Shown here one piece after another: positions 44,798 to 52,829 of a DNA stretch of 64,000 nucleotides. Position 1 is the first letter of the stretch. Each line of letters opens with the position of its first letter. The notes beneath the pieces are model-generated. The model ran no database searches and was not told the DNA's origin. It saw nothing but the letters and a program-made list of their open reading frames with translations. A program made the position numbers and the translations under genes. This stretch comes from B33-G16 sp964611035 (GTDB lineage Bacteria; Desulfobacterota; DSM-4660; Desulfatiglandales; B25-G16): contig CAZSWT010000006.1 of the NCBI GenBank assembly GCA_964611035.1, positions 1-64,000 of the forward strand, in the 5' to 3' direction.

Positions 44798-44940
44798 ATC
44801 GGTCGCGCTCATTGAAAGTTTTCATTTGTCCATCGACACAAGAAACGAGCAGTGATCACAAATACAGCAGACAGTAATGAGGTTGTTTATTTCTACTGTA
44901 TCCTGACAGCTGAATTTTTTCCAAAAATATCATCGTATCC

Positions 44941-45723
44941 ATGGGATCAATAATATCTATAGTGAATCAAAAAGGAGGGGTTGGAAAAACCACAACAGCT
45001 GTAAATCTATCCTCATCTATTGCGGCTGCAGAAAAAAGATGTCTTTTAGTGGATGGTGATCCTCAAGGAAATGCAACTACCTCGTTAGGAATAAACCCGT
45101 CAAGCCTTGAGCCAAGCCTTTACGACTTAATATTGGGGGGATATGTAGAAGACAAATTCATTCTTGATACAGAAATCCCAATGCTTAATCTTATTGGAGC
45201 CAATCCTGATTTATTTGGAGCAGAAGTAGAGATGTTTTCTAAAAATAATAAAGAGTATCTTTTACACAATGTCTTGTCTCAATTTAAAGATAAATATGAT
45301 TACATATTTATTGACTGTCCCCCTTCTCTTGGGTTTCTGACACTTAATGCCCTTACCGCCGCTGATTTTTTTCTTGTACCACTTCAATGTGAATATCTTG
45401 CTATGGAAGGATTAACCCAGTTGCTTAATACGGTACGATTGGTCAAAAAAAGTCTCAACCCATCACTCATATTGATAGGTATTTTGTTAACAATGTTCGA
45501 TAAACGCAACAACCTGTCTCACCAAGTAGCGGATGAGGTTCGCCGCCATTTTGGAGCCTCTGTGTTTCACGCAGTTATCCCACGTAATGTGAGTCTAAGC
45601 GAGGCATCAAGCCATGGAAAACCAATCATTCTTTATGATATACGATCAAAGGGGGCACAAAGTTATTTAGAGCTTGCAAAGGAAATAATCTTAAAAGGAG
45701 GGGATAAAGGTGGCCAAGCGTAA
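44941..45723 (+). CDS. parA: Chromosome partitioning ATPase ParA (Soj)
   Basis: A 260-residue small ParA lacking an N-terminal HTH, as in chromosomal Soj. Walker A' is QKGGVGKTTT (catalytic Lys11 and Lys16), then LLVDGDPQGNATTSLG and YIFIDCPPSLGFLTLNAL. It drives segregation of ParB-parS complexes. The upstream region has no clear ribosome site. parB begins 14 bp before its stop. Confidence 0.97.
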   Translation: MGSIISIVNQKGGVGKTTTAVNLSSSIAAAEKRCLLVDGDPQGNATTSLGINPSSLEPSLYDLILGGYVEDKFILDTEIPMLNLIGANPDLFGAEVEMFSKNNKEYLLHNVLSQFKDKYDYIFIDCPPSLGFLTLNALTAADFFLVPLQCEYLAMEGLTQLLNTVRLVKKSLNPSLILIGILLTMFDKRNNLSHQVADEVRRHFGASVFHAVIPRNVSLSEASSHGKPIILYDIRSKGAQSYLELAKEIILKGGDKGGQA

Positions 45724-46552
45724 GGCGCTCGGAAGAGGACTTTCAGCCTTATTTCCAGAAACAGTTATTTCAGAAACTGATAAGGGTTTTTTCTACTGCC
45801 CTATTGAATCCATTTCTCCTAATCCACACCAACCGAGACAAAATTTTGGCGACTCTGACCTGATAGAATTAGCAGATTCTATAAAGGAGAAAGGCCTCAT
45901 CCAACCCATATTGGTCAGCAAAGCAAAGGATGGATATCAACTTATTGTAGGAGAGAGGCGTTGGCGTGCAGCTCAAAAGGCAGGCCTTGATAAAATCCCC
46001 GCATGGATAAGGGATGTATCTCCTGCAGAGACATTGGAATTAGCACTGATTGAGAATATCCAGCGAAAAGATCTTAACCCTATCGAGGAATCATCAGCTT
46101 ACCAGGAGTTGATGCAAAAGTTTCATCTCACACAAGAAGCCCTTTCAAAAAGGGTTGGAAAAGATCGTTCCACCATTGCCAATTTCTTAAGACTGTTGAA
46201 GCTTCCTGCTATTATTCAACAGGATCTTATCGATGGTCAATTGACCACAGGCCATGCAAGGGTTCTTGTTGCTATTGAATCTCTTTCAGCCCAAAAGGAG
46301 GTCAGAGATCTTATCATAAAGAAATCTCTCTCTGTTCGCCAGACAGAGGACCTGGTTAAAAAGATTTTGACACTAAAAAAGCCAAAAATCCAAAAAACAG
46401 AAACAGACCACTATATAGAGTCTTTATCCAAAGATCTTCAAAGGTCATTAGGCACTAAAGTAATTATAAAACGTAATGGTAAAAAAGGTAAAATTATAAT
46501 CGAGTTTTATTCTGATGAGGATTTGGGCCGTTTGATTGATCAATTATTGTAG
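45710..46552 (+). CDS. parB: Chromosome partitioning protein ParB (Spo0J)
   Basis: 280 residues. It starts MAKRKALGRGLSALFPE (GTG start at 45710 with AAGGAGGGG upstream). The ParB N-domain has ISPNPHQPRQNF, IELADSIKEKGLIQPILV and the CTP-binding VGERRWRAAQKAG; ENIQRKDLNPIEE is also typical. The central HTH (LTQEALSKRVGKDRSTIANF) reads parS, and the C-terminal dimerisation segment is present. Its 3' end overlaps the convergent plsY gene by 9 bp. Confidence 0.97.
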   Translation: MAKRKALGRGLSALFPETVISETDKGFFYCPIESISPNPHQPRQNFGDSDLIELADSIKEKGLIQPILVSKAKDGYQLIVGERRWRAAQKAGLDKIPAWIRDVSPAETLELALIENIQRKDLNPIEESSAYQELMQKFHLTQEALSKRVGKDRSTIANFLRLLKLPAIIQQDLIDGQLTTGHARVLVAIESLSAQKEVRDLIIKKSLSVRQTEDLVKKILTLKKPKIQKTETDHYIESLSKDLQRSLGTKVIIKRNGKKGKIIIEFYSDEDLGRLIDQLL

Positions 46553-47176
46553 TGTTGCTTTCTGCCACCTTCTTTCATTTCCCCGGACTAATCTTCGAAT
46601 ATTTTCTCTATGCTTGAATGTAATTAGGAAGGATATTATCAACGAAAGGATGATTATAACATTGGGATGACCCATAAAATATAAACAAAGAGGCATGGTA
46701 AGGGATGCCACTATTGATCCTAAGGAGATATATCTCCATACCCAGACGAATATAAAAAATATCATACCACACAGTAAGCACGAAATTGGGGAAATAGCTA
46801 AAAAAACTCCAAGATTTGTAGCTACTCCTTTGCCCCCTTTGAAACGATTATAAATGGAGAATTGGTGCCCTAACAAGGCCGCGAGACCAATCATTCCCTT
46901 TAAGGCCTCGTTTATTTCTGCTGATGACCCTAAAAGATAATAGGCACATATAACAGGAATGAAACCCTTTAACGTATCTGCCAAAAGGGTGGCGATCCCC
47001 CATTTGAGGCCAACCTCACGAGCAACATTTGCGGCTCCGATATTTCCGCTGCCTACTTTGGTTATATCTAATTTAGCCACCTTTTGACTGATCAACAGAC
47101 CAAAAGGAATTGAACCTAAGATATATGCAGCTGCCAATAACGCTATGAAAAGTACCCACATTTCTGTTAATTCCAA
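46544..47176 (-). CDS. plsY: Glycerol-3-phosphate acyltransferase PlsY
   Basis: A 210-residue membrane enzyme moving an acyl group from acyl-phosphate to glycerol 3-phosphate. Seen: AYILGSIPFGLLI, GSGNIGAANVAREVG, GHQFSIYNRFKGGKGVATNLGV-type motif (GHQFSIY and FKGGKGVAT) and several transmembrane helices. The TTG at 47176 is the longest start; ATG at 47161 gives a start closer to the first helix and may be the real one. Confidence 0.95.
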   Translation of the reverse strand: MELTEMWVLFIALLAAAYILGSIPFGLLISQKVAKLDITKVGSGNIGAANVAREVGLKWGIATLLADTLKGFIPVICAYYLLGSSAEINEALKGMIGLAALLGHQFSIYNRFKGGKGVATNLGVFLAISPISCLLCGMIFFIFVWVWRYISLGSIVASLTMPLCLYFMGHPNVIIILSLIISFLITFKHRENIRRLVRGNERRWQKATLQ

Positions 47177-47481
47177 TACAAAAAGAAAATGTGTAACATT
47201 ATAGGTGTTTGAAAAAATTGATCCTCAGTTAAAGGGAATAATACCTTTTCTTTTGTTCCGAGTCTCACGGACTGGTCTTTTCGTCAGTCACTTAAGAAAA
47301 GGCATCATTCCTTATTTGTTCACAGCCATCTTTAAAAATTTAAATTAATGAAAAAGTGTTTTTAAATTGAAATTGTCTGGTATATAGTTATAAAAAGTTG
47401 CCAGAATCGCTGATATTACCATTACCATAAACAGGTTTATTAAATCTTTCAATCCAAATCTTTAACTAAAGGGGGTCTTCT
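47177..47481. other. Intergenic region between plsY and the DUF3842 gene (divergent)
   Basis: 305 bp holding structured element copy B (47231-47315). The rest is AT-rich and has no recognised feature other than AAAGGGGG at 47468-47475, the ribosome site of the next gene. Confidence 0.6.
47231..47315 (+). repeat. Structured intergenic element, copy B
   Basis: AAGGGAATAATACCTTTTCTT pairs with AAGAAAAGGCATCATTCCTT (wobbles plus two A-C mismatches). The loop carries TTCCGAGTCTCACGGACTGG, then TCTTTTC and GTCAGTCACTT, matching copies A and C. It lies about 167 bp upstream of the DUF3842 gene in the same orientation. Confidence 0.7.
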
Positions 47482-47901
47482 TTGAGTGTATTAATGGTTA
47501 TGGACGGACAAGGTGGCGGAATAGGAAGGGTTATAATAAAAAAATTACGGGATGCCTTTGGTGAAGAGGTAGAAATACTTGCCCTGGGGACAAATTCTGT
47601 TGCTACCTCCCAAATGATGAAGGCTGGTGCCAATCGAGGGGCGACTGGAGAAAATGCAATCATCAACATGGCTCCTGGGGTTGATATCATAATTGGTCCA
47701 TTAGCTATAATCATGGCTAATTCTATGATGGGTGAAGTAACTCCAGGGATGTCCCAGGCCGTCTCCACAAGTAAGGCCTTTAAAATATTAATCCCATTAA
47801 CCCAGGAGAGGGCTAAAATCGTGGGTGTATCTGGTGAACCTCTTCCCCATCTTATTGATCAAGCCATTGAAATTATTAAGGAAGGAGAAAAAAATGTGTG
47901 A
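47482..47901 (+). CDS. DUF3842 family protein
   Basis: 139 residues of unknown function. Glycine-rich MVMDGQGGGIGRVIIKKL at the start looks like a nucleotide-binding loop, followed by ILALGTNSVATSQMMKAGAN, RGATGENAIINMA and IIGPLAIIMANSMMGEVTP, all typical of DUF3842. TTG at 47482 has AAAGGGGG six bases upstream. The gene overlaps the CooT-like gene by 8 bp, so a joint role, perhaps in nickel handling, is possible. Confidence 0.85.
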   Translation: MSVLMVMDGQGGGIGRVIIKKLRDAFGEEVEILALGTNSVATSQMMKAGANRGATGENAIINMAPGVDIIIGPLAIIMANSMMGEVTPGMSQAVSTSKAFKILIPLTQERAKIVGVSGEPLPHLIDQAIEIIKEGEKNV

Positions 47902-48088
47902 GGCATCAGCGTATGTTATTCAGGATGGAAAAGAGACGCTTATTTTAGAAAATGTAGATGAATTACATAAAGAAGGTGACACAATTAAGATGACAAATCT
48001 TTTCGGAGATCAAAAGGTTCTTGAGGCTCAAATAAAAATGATTTCCTTTGTTGATAACAAAATAATCTTAAAAAAAGCCAAAGAATAG
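47894..48088 (+). CDS. CooT family nickel-binding protein
   Basis: 64 residues, MCEASAYVIQDGKETLILEN onwards. Cys2 is the conserved nickel-ligand position of the family, and LFGDQKVLEAQIKMISFVDN fits the beta-rich CooT fold. CooT supports nickel supply for carbon monoxide dehydrogenase in Rhodospirillum; other members lack a proven role. ATG 47894 has GAAGGAG upstream; the frame is open further up but the conserved start is here. Confidence 0.88.
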   Translation: MCEASAYVIQDGKETLILENVDELHKEGDTIKMTNLFGDQKVLEAQIKMISFVDNKIILKKAKE

Positions 48089-48137
48089 GAAGTGCTCGAA
48101 AATAGTTCTTACAGCTCTATTGCGTGTCAATAATTGA

Positions 48138-49040
48138 TTATCTTTCAGTCATTGATTTTTCAAATTCTTTACTATCTAACCATTCAACTGATTGACCACT
48201 AAACTTATAGCTATTGCTATCAATCTTTTTGGGAAGTGAGAGATAAAAATTTCCCTCTTTTATTTTTCCTCTTTTAATACATCCCTCGCCATATATCCTG
48301 CATTTGATAGATAATTCCTCCATAGCCTGGCGTGTTTGATCTTGAGAAAGTATTCCACTTTTAATCAGTCTAACTATAGCCTTAATCCTAAAGCGATCCA
48401 TACCAGGGAATTGCCTGGAGAGCTGATCTTCATGTCCTCCTTCTTTAACAACCAACCCCTTGTCAATTAAGTAAATAGGGTACCGGCACGATATCCTCAA
48501 CCACAGATCAAAGTCCTCAGCTGCTGGAAGGGTTTCATCAAAAAGACCAACATCTTCAAAAAGAGACCTCTTTATAATCACGCTTGATGGGCTAACCAGG
48601 CATAATTTTAACGATTGTGCAAATATATTTCCTGATGGTTTTTTATGTCTTTTCTTTGGGTTGACGCGTCTACCATTTTTTATCCATATTTCTTCTGTCT
48701 GGCAGGCTACAGTATTAGGATTTTGATCAACAAATTCTATCTGAATAGATAACTTTTCCTTAAGCCAGTAATCATCAGAGTCTAAAAATGCAATCCAGGG
48801 TGCTACCGAACTCTTTATCCCTCTATTTCTTGCTGCTGATACTCCCATGTTGTCCGACTGTCTTACATATTTTATCGAGGACATATATTTGGACAGAGCT
48901 TTATGGGTGTTATCAGTTGATCCATCATCAACTACTATTATCTCGAAATCTCTAAAACCCTGGTTAAGGACAGATGACACTGCCCTTACCACCTTCTCAG
49001 ACCTGTTAAACGTTGGAATTATTACACTAACCGTGGGCAT
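48138..49040 (-). CDS. Glycosyltransferase family 2
   Basis: A 300-residue GT-A fold enzyme. Seen: VSVIIPTFNRSEKVVRAVSS, IIVVDDGSTDNT (nucleotide-binding Asp), GVSAARNRGIKSS, PWIAFLDSDDYW (DxD-like) and PAAEDFDLWLRIS near the acceptor site. No membrane helix. It probably extends a surface polysaccharide. It starts 4 bp after the IspH-UbiA gene ends, so both are in one operon. Confidence 0.93.
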   Translation of the reverse strand: MPTVSVIIPTFNRSEKVVRAVSSVLNQGFRDFEIIVVDDGSTDNTHKALSKYMSSIKYVRQSDNMGVSAARNRGIKSSVAPWIAFLDSDDYWLKEKLSIQIEFVDQNPNTVACQTEEIWIKNGRRVNPKKRHKKPSGNIFAQSLKLCLVSPSSVIIKRSLFEDVGLFDETLPAAEDFDLWLRISCRYPIYLIDKGLVVKEGGHEDQLSRQFPGMDRFRIKAIVRLIKSGILSQDQTRQAMEELSIKCRIYGEGCIKRGKIKEGNFYLSLPKKIDSNSYKFSGQSVEWLDSKEFEKSMTER

Positions 49041-49043
49041 TTT

Positions 49044-50774
49044 CTAAAGCAATTCCCATATGAATGCAAACACTCCTGCCAAAAGGAGATTGACTTCGGC
49101 AATGGATTGCAGAAGATATCCATCTCTCATCCACCCCTTATTGTAAGCTTCAAGATAAGAAAACGAAATCATGAAACACACAATATAGAAATAACCTAAA
49201 TTTGAAGCCATTCCTATAGCCGTTGATGCTAATAATAATATACCAAAAAGACTGTTTAATAATAATAAAAGCTTAATAGCCCTTTCCTCTCCAAGGGCAA
49301 CTGGAAGGGTTTCCTTGCCAACGATTAAATCCCCCTGCATATTGAGGATGTCAAAGAGGCCAGACCTTATGTAACACATAGAGGAGACAAAAAAGAAAGA
49401 GATCAAAACACCAGGCCAAAAAGGCTTCGGCCATCCAATAATAGGAAGTAGCGAGCTGATTGTACCCCAAGCCAGGGCCTCTGCTATGTTTTTTGAACCA
49501 GGAAGGTCCTTTATTTTTCCATAACGGCCCAGATATCCAAGTCTCCATGGTATTATCGGAATGCTATAGACCAGGCCGAGGATAGTCAAAGCAAGAAAAA
49601 GCAGAAACTGTGCAATTCCCAAAGAAAGTGAGAGAATTAGGCCTGCACATATTCCTATCAGAGAGGTAATTATAAGAAAAGTTTTGTGCGTGGTATAGAA
49701 AAGAGCTGTACCAGGATCGTTATAAGCACTAGCCTCTTTATCAAGAAAACGGTTCAAGACATGCATGCTAAAAACATACAATAGAGCAAGAAATGGATGG
49801 ATAAAATCAGCATTTCCTCTTGAAAGAATAAGCCCCGCATAGGTAAGAAAAAACGCCCCTATTGCCTCAGGAAGGGTTATCTTCACTAAAAATTGAAAAA
49901 CCCTTTTGAATATACTTCTAAGTGGATGTTGCCTGGTTTTACCCATGGTTTTCAATCTATCAGTCACACTTTTAATCATCCAATTGGGTGTTGAGGCACC
50001 GGCTGTAACCCCAGCTGTTTCTGTTGATGAAAACCAGGAGTTCTGTAGCTCCTTGTCGGTCTCAATATGAAACGTAGGTTTACCTGTTGACTGTGATATC
50101 TGATATAGCCGTTTGGTATTACCACTGTTATATCCACCAACTATTACCATGCTATCAACCTCAGAGGCCAATAATCTGACTTCTCTCTGCCTTTTATATG
50201 TTTCATCGCAGATAGTATCGAATATTATAGCGCCTGGATAATGTTTCTTAGTAGCATCAATTATTTTTCTGTAGGCATCTACATCTTGTGTTGTTTGAGA
50301 TACAAGAATTATTTTTTTGTTATCAGGAAGTTTTTCGACCTCTTCAACAGAATGTATAACGATACCCTGACCCTTGCTATACCCCATCAAACCAATAACC
50401 TCCGGATGTTTGGCATCTCCAAAAATGACGGGAGTATAGCCTTTATTGCTATATTTTCTTATTATTGCGTGTACCTTTGCCACTCTCGGACATGTTGCGT
50501 CAATTAAGGTGAGATTTGAAGACCGTATCTTTTCCCTTTCAGCCGGTGTAATACCATGAGCCCGGATAATTATCCTTCCTTTGTCATGCGTATTAATATT
50601 TTCTTTGACATCCACCCCTTTAGATCGAAGGAGATCTAAGACCTGTTGATTATGGATTATAGGTCCATATGTGAAAAGCTTTCCGTCACCTTTGTTTGCC
50701 TCGGATAGGGCAATTTCCATTGCCCTTCTCACTCCCATGCAAAATCCAGCAATTTTTGCTAATTTAACCTTCAC
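49044..50774 (-). CDS. ispH: IspH (HMBPP reductase) fused to a UbiA-type prenyltransferase
   Basis: About 576 residues in one frame. Residues 1-280 are IspH, the last enzyme of the MEP isoprenoid pathway, with 4Fe-4S cysteines Cys12 (AGFCMGVRRA), Cys95 (DATCPRV) and Cys189 (DTICDET), plus GPIIHN, GDAKHPEV and SQTTQD. From about residue 300 a UbiA membrane domain follows with many helices; its Asp motifs are modified (NRFLDKEASAYND) and DILNMQGDLIVGKETLP. GTG 50774 with GGAGG upstream gives the standard IspH start, inside the end of dus; an ATG at 50801 is upstream. The UbiA part may prenylate a quinone or lipid precursor using the product pool. Confidence 0.92.
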   Translation of the reverse strand: MKVKLAKIAGFCMGVRRAMEIALSEANKGDGKLFTYGPIIHNQQVLDLLRSKGVDVKENINTHDKGRIIIRAHGITPAEREKIRSSNLTLIDATCPRVAKVHAIIRKYSNKGYTPVIFGDAKHPEVIGLMGYSKGQGIVIHSVEEVEKLPDNKKIILVSQTTQDVDAYRKIIDATKKHYPGAIIFDTICDETYKRQREVRLLASEVDSMVIVGGYNSGNTKRLYQISQSTGKPTFHIETDKELQNSWFSSTETAGVTAGASTPNWMIKSVTDRLKTMGKTRQHPLRSIFKRVFQFLVKITLPEAIGAFFLTYAGLILSRGNADFIHPFLALLYVFSMHVLNRFLDKEASAYNDPGTALFYTTHKTFLIITSLIGICAGLILSLSLGIAQFLLFLALTILGLVYSIPIIPWRLGYLGRYGKIKDLPGSKNIAEALAWGTISSLLPIIGWPKPFWPGVLISFFFVSSMCYIRSGLFDILNMQGDLIVGKETLPVALGEERAIKLLLLLNSLFGILLLASTAIGMASNLGYFYIVCFMISFSYLEAYNKGWMRDGYLLQSIAEVNLLLAGVFAFIWELL

Positions 50775-51750
50775 CAGCCATCTCCTCCCTGATGTATCCA
50801 AAGTATTTGTCTACAATAGAGATCAATTTTTCTCTTCCATCTATCTCTGGAATAAGCCCCCTTAATAATCTTCTATTTGGAAGACCCTTTGTGTATAAAA
50901 GCAGTAAGCCTTTTATAATGCGTGCTGCCCTATCTTCTTTAAAATATTCTATGAGAAGCGAATAATGATCCATGATTAACTGATATCTTTCATCCAGGTT
51001 CGGGATTTTAAAACTTCCCTTATTTTGCATATCTAAGATCTGCTTGAAAATCCATGGATTAGTTAACGCTGCCCTACCAATCATAACACCATCACAGTTC
51101 GTTTCAGAGCGCATCTTTAAGGCTAAAGAAGGTCTTGTTATATCACCATTACCTATAACAGGAATTTTCACTGCCTTCTTTATCTTGGCAATTAAGGCCC
51201 AGTCAGCATTTCCATAAAATCCTTGACTGGCAAAGCGTGGATGAATGGTAATCCCATCAGCTCCACTGTCTTCAATTATACTCGCAATCTCAAGGGCATT
51301 CGCCTCTTCTGGTGACCAGCCAGCCCTGATCTTTACCGTCAATGGAAGGGAGCTACTTTTTCGCACAGCAGCGAGAATCTTCGCCACCCTCTTTGGCTCC
51401 CGCATCAGGGCTGCTCCTGATCCTGTCTTAATAACTTTTTTTACTGGACAACCCATGTTAATATCAACAATATCCAGTCCTTTTTCACCTACCATCTGCG
51501 CCGATATAGCCATTGTATCCGGCTCAAATCCAAATAACTGCGCAGCAACAGGTCTTTCAAAAGGATGACTTTCGAGATAGGCGTGGGTTTTTGCCTGCCC
51601 CCTGGAAAGACCAATAGCACTGATCATCTCTGTAATAACAAGGCCGGCTCCCATTTTTTTAACAATAAGGCGAAATGGGAGGTTTGTTTTTCCTGACATG
51701 GGGGCCATTATAAGCCAGTTTTTCATATGTAATGTGCCAATAGTTAACAT
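50764..51750 (-). CDS. tRNA-dihydrouridine synthase (DusB-like)
   Basis: A 328-residue FMN enzyme reducing uridine in tRNA D-loops. Seen: MAPMSGKTNLPFRLIVKKMG, VAAQLFGFEP, DINMGCPVKKVIKTGSGAAL with the catalytic Cys, TVKIRAGW, ITIHPRFASQGFYG and IGNGDI. The C-terminal helical RNA-binding domain is present. It overlaps ispH by 11 bp. The second CMGRAAL-type motif is MIGRAALTNPWIF. Confidence 0.95.
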   Translation of the reverse strand: MLTIGTLHMKNWLIMAPMSGKTNLPFRLIVKKMGAGLVITEMISAIGLSRGQAKTHAYLESHPFERPVAAQLFGFEPDTMAISAQMVGEKGLDIVDINMGCPVKKVIKTGSGAALMREPKRVAKILAAVRKSSSLPLTVKIRAGWSPEEANALEIASIIEDSGADGITIHPRFASQGFYGNADWALIAKIKKAVKIPVIGNGDITRPSLALKMRSETNCDGVMIGRAALTNPWIFKQILDMQNKGSFKIPNLDERYQLIMDHYSLLIEYFKEDRAARIIKGLLLLYTKGLPNRRLLRGLIPEIDGREKLISIVDKYFGYIREEMAGEG

Positions 51751-51873
51751 AATTTTATTCTAAATGAATCCGCCTTCCATTACAATCTAATAAAAGATCT
51801 GTCTTCTTCCTCTTGACTTCAAAAGGGCTTTCAAATATTTCTATCTAAAAGATCCTAAAACTGGAGGAAATAG

Positions 51874-52404
51874 ATGGAAAAAGATTTAAAGGATAAAATA
51901 GAGATCGTTCAGGGAGATATTACAAAGATGGAGGTAGACGCCATTGTAAATGCTGCTAATACTTCGCTTTTAGGTGGTGGAGGTGTTGATGGGGCGATAC
52001 ACAGGGCAGCCGGTCCTGAACTTCTTGCTGAAACGAGAACGATAGGTGGTTGCCCAACTGGTGAGGCCCGTGTAACAAAGGGGTATCGGTTGCCAGCCAA
52101 ATGGGTTATCCATACAGTCGGTCCGATCTGGTCCGGTGGCTATGGAGAGGAGGATGAGTTGTTGGCTAACTGCTATATGCATTCCTATAAAGCAGCATTA
52201 GAGTTAGGTGCAGTAACGCTTGCTTTTCCATCCATAAGTACCGGTGCCTACAGATTTCCCCTGAAAAGAGCAGTAAATATTGCCTTAAGAGAAACTAAAT
52301 TCTTCCTTCAACACAACCAATCCATTAAAAAAGTTACCTTTGTCTGTTTTGGTGGTGACGTGTATAAAAAATATCACGAACTGTTTGAAGAGATCTTTGA
52401 GTAA
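51874..52404 (+). CDS. Macrodomain protein (O-acetyl-ADP-ribose deacetylase type)
   Basis: A 176-residue MacroD-type domain. Seen: VDAIVNAANTSLLGGGGVDG (Asn and glycine loop of the ADP-ribose site), HRAAGPELLAE, GEARVTKGYRLPAKWVIHTVGP and FPSISTGAYRFPLKRAV. Such enzymes remove ADP-ribose from proteins or nucleic acids, or cleave O-acetyl-ADP-ribose. GGAGG precedes the ATG. It is followed by a 425-bp gap with element copy C. Confidence 0.95.
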   Translation: MEKDLKDKIEIVQGDITKMEVDAIVNAANTSLLGGGGVDGAIHRAAGPELLAETRTIGGCPTGEARVTKGYRLPAKWVIHTVGPIWSGGYGEEDELLANCYMHSYKAALELGAVTLAFPSISTGAYRFPLKRAVNIALRETKFFLQHNQSIKKVTFVCFGGDVYKKYHELFEEIFE

Positions 52405-52829
52405 CGAGCCGTAAAGCTTTGTGTGTGCAGCATAATTAACAAATCGGAATTTTCAACTCTTCCCAATGTGGGCAACCCTATGCACTGGATCTGCATCAAA
52501 GTCTGCCCCTTTGGGCGTTAAGGCCTTTATTTTATTGCTATATTTCGCCTTTTATATTAGAGATACCTACCAATCATAAGTATCAGCTCAATATTTAGGG
52601 GAAGCAGAGCGGCTTCAGCAACCAGCCACGGGGCAGGAGGGCTTTTCTTCCTATCCGAGCCTCCCGGGCTGGTCTTTTCAGTGATTTATCTGCGGGGGAT
52701 TCCTACCCTCTTCCCGCTTCCGGCGGGATTTCCCCCACTGATAAGTCACGAAAAGACGGCGCCCTCCCGACAGTCGCGTCAGAAAAACCCTCCTGCCCCT
52801 TTTTATTGAGCTATTACAATCATAACCTT
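52405..52829. other. Intergenic region between the macrodomain gene and the CysK-CysRS fusion
   Basis: 425 bp. The first 200 bp hold nothing I can name. Structured element copy C fills 52630-52799 and is followed by five Ts, so it might also end transcription from upstream. Confidence 0.6.
52630..52799 (+). repeat. Structured intergenic element, copy C (expanded)
   Basis: Outer stem GGGGCAGGAGGG (52630-52641) pairs perfectly with CCCTCCTGCCCC (52788-52799). Inside lie CTTTTCTTC, TCCGAGCCTCCCGGGCTGG and TCTTTTCAG, as in copies A and B. This copy has an extra nested hairpin, GTCTTTTCAGTGATTTATC with GATAAGTCACGAAAAGAC, capped by CCCGCTTCCGGCGGG. It ends 30 bp before the CysK-CysRS start. Confidence 0.75.

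Noticed and set aside
52630..52799. T-box or other known riboswitch before the CysK-CysRS gene
   Set aside because: No T-box specifier/antiterminator sequences; the structure is shared with two other loci with unrelated downstream genes.
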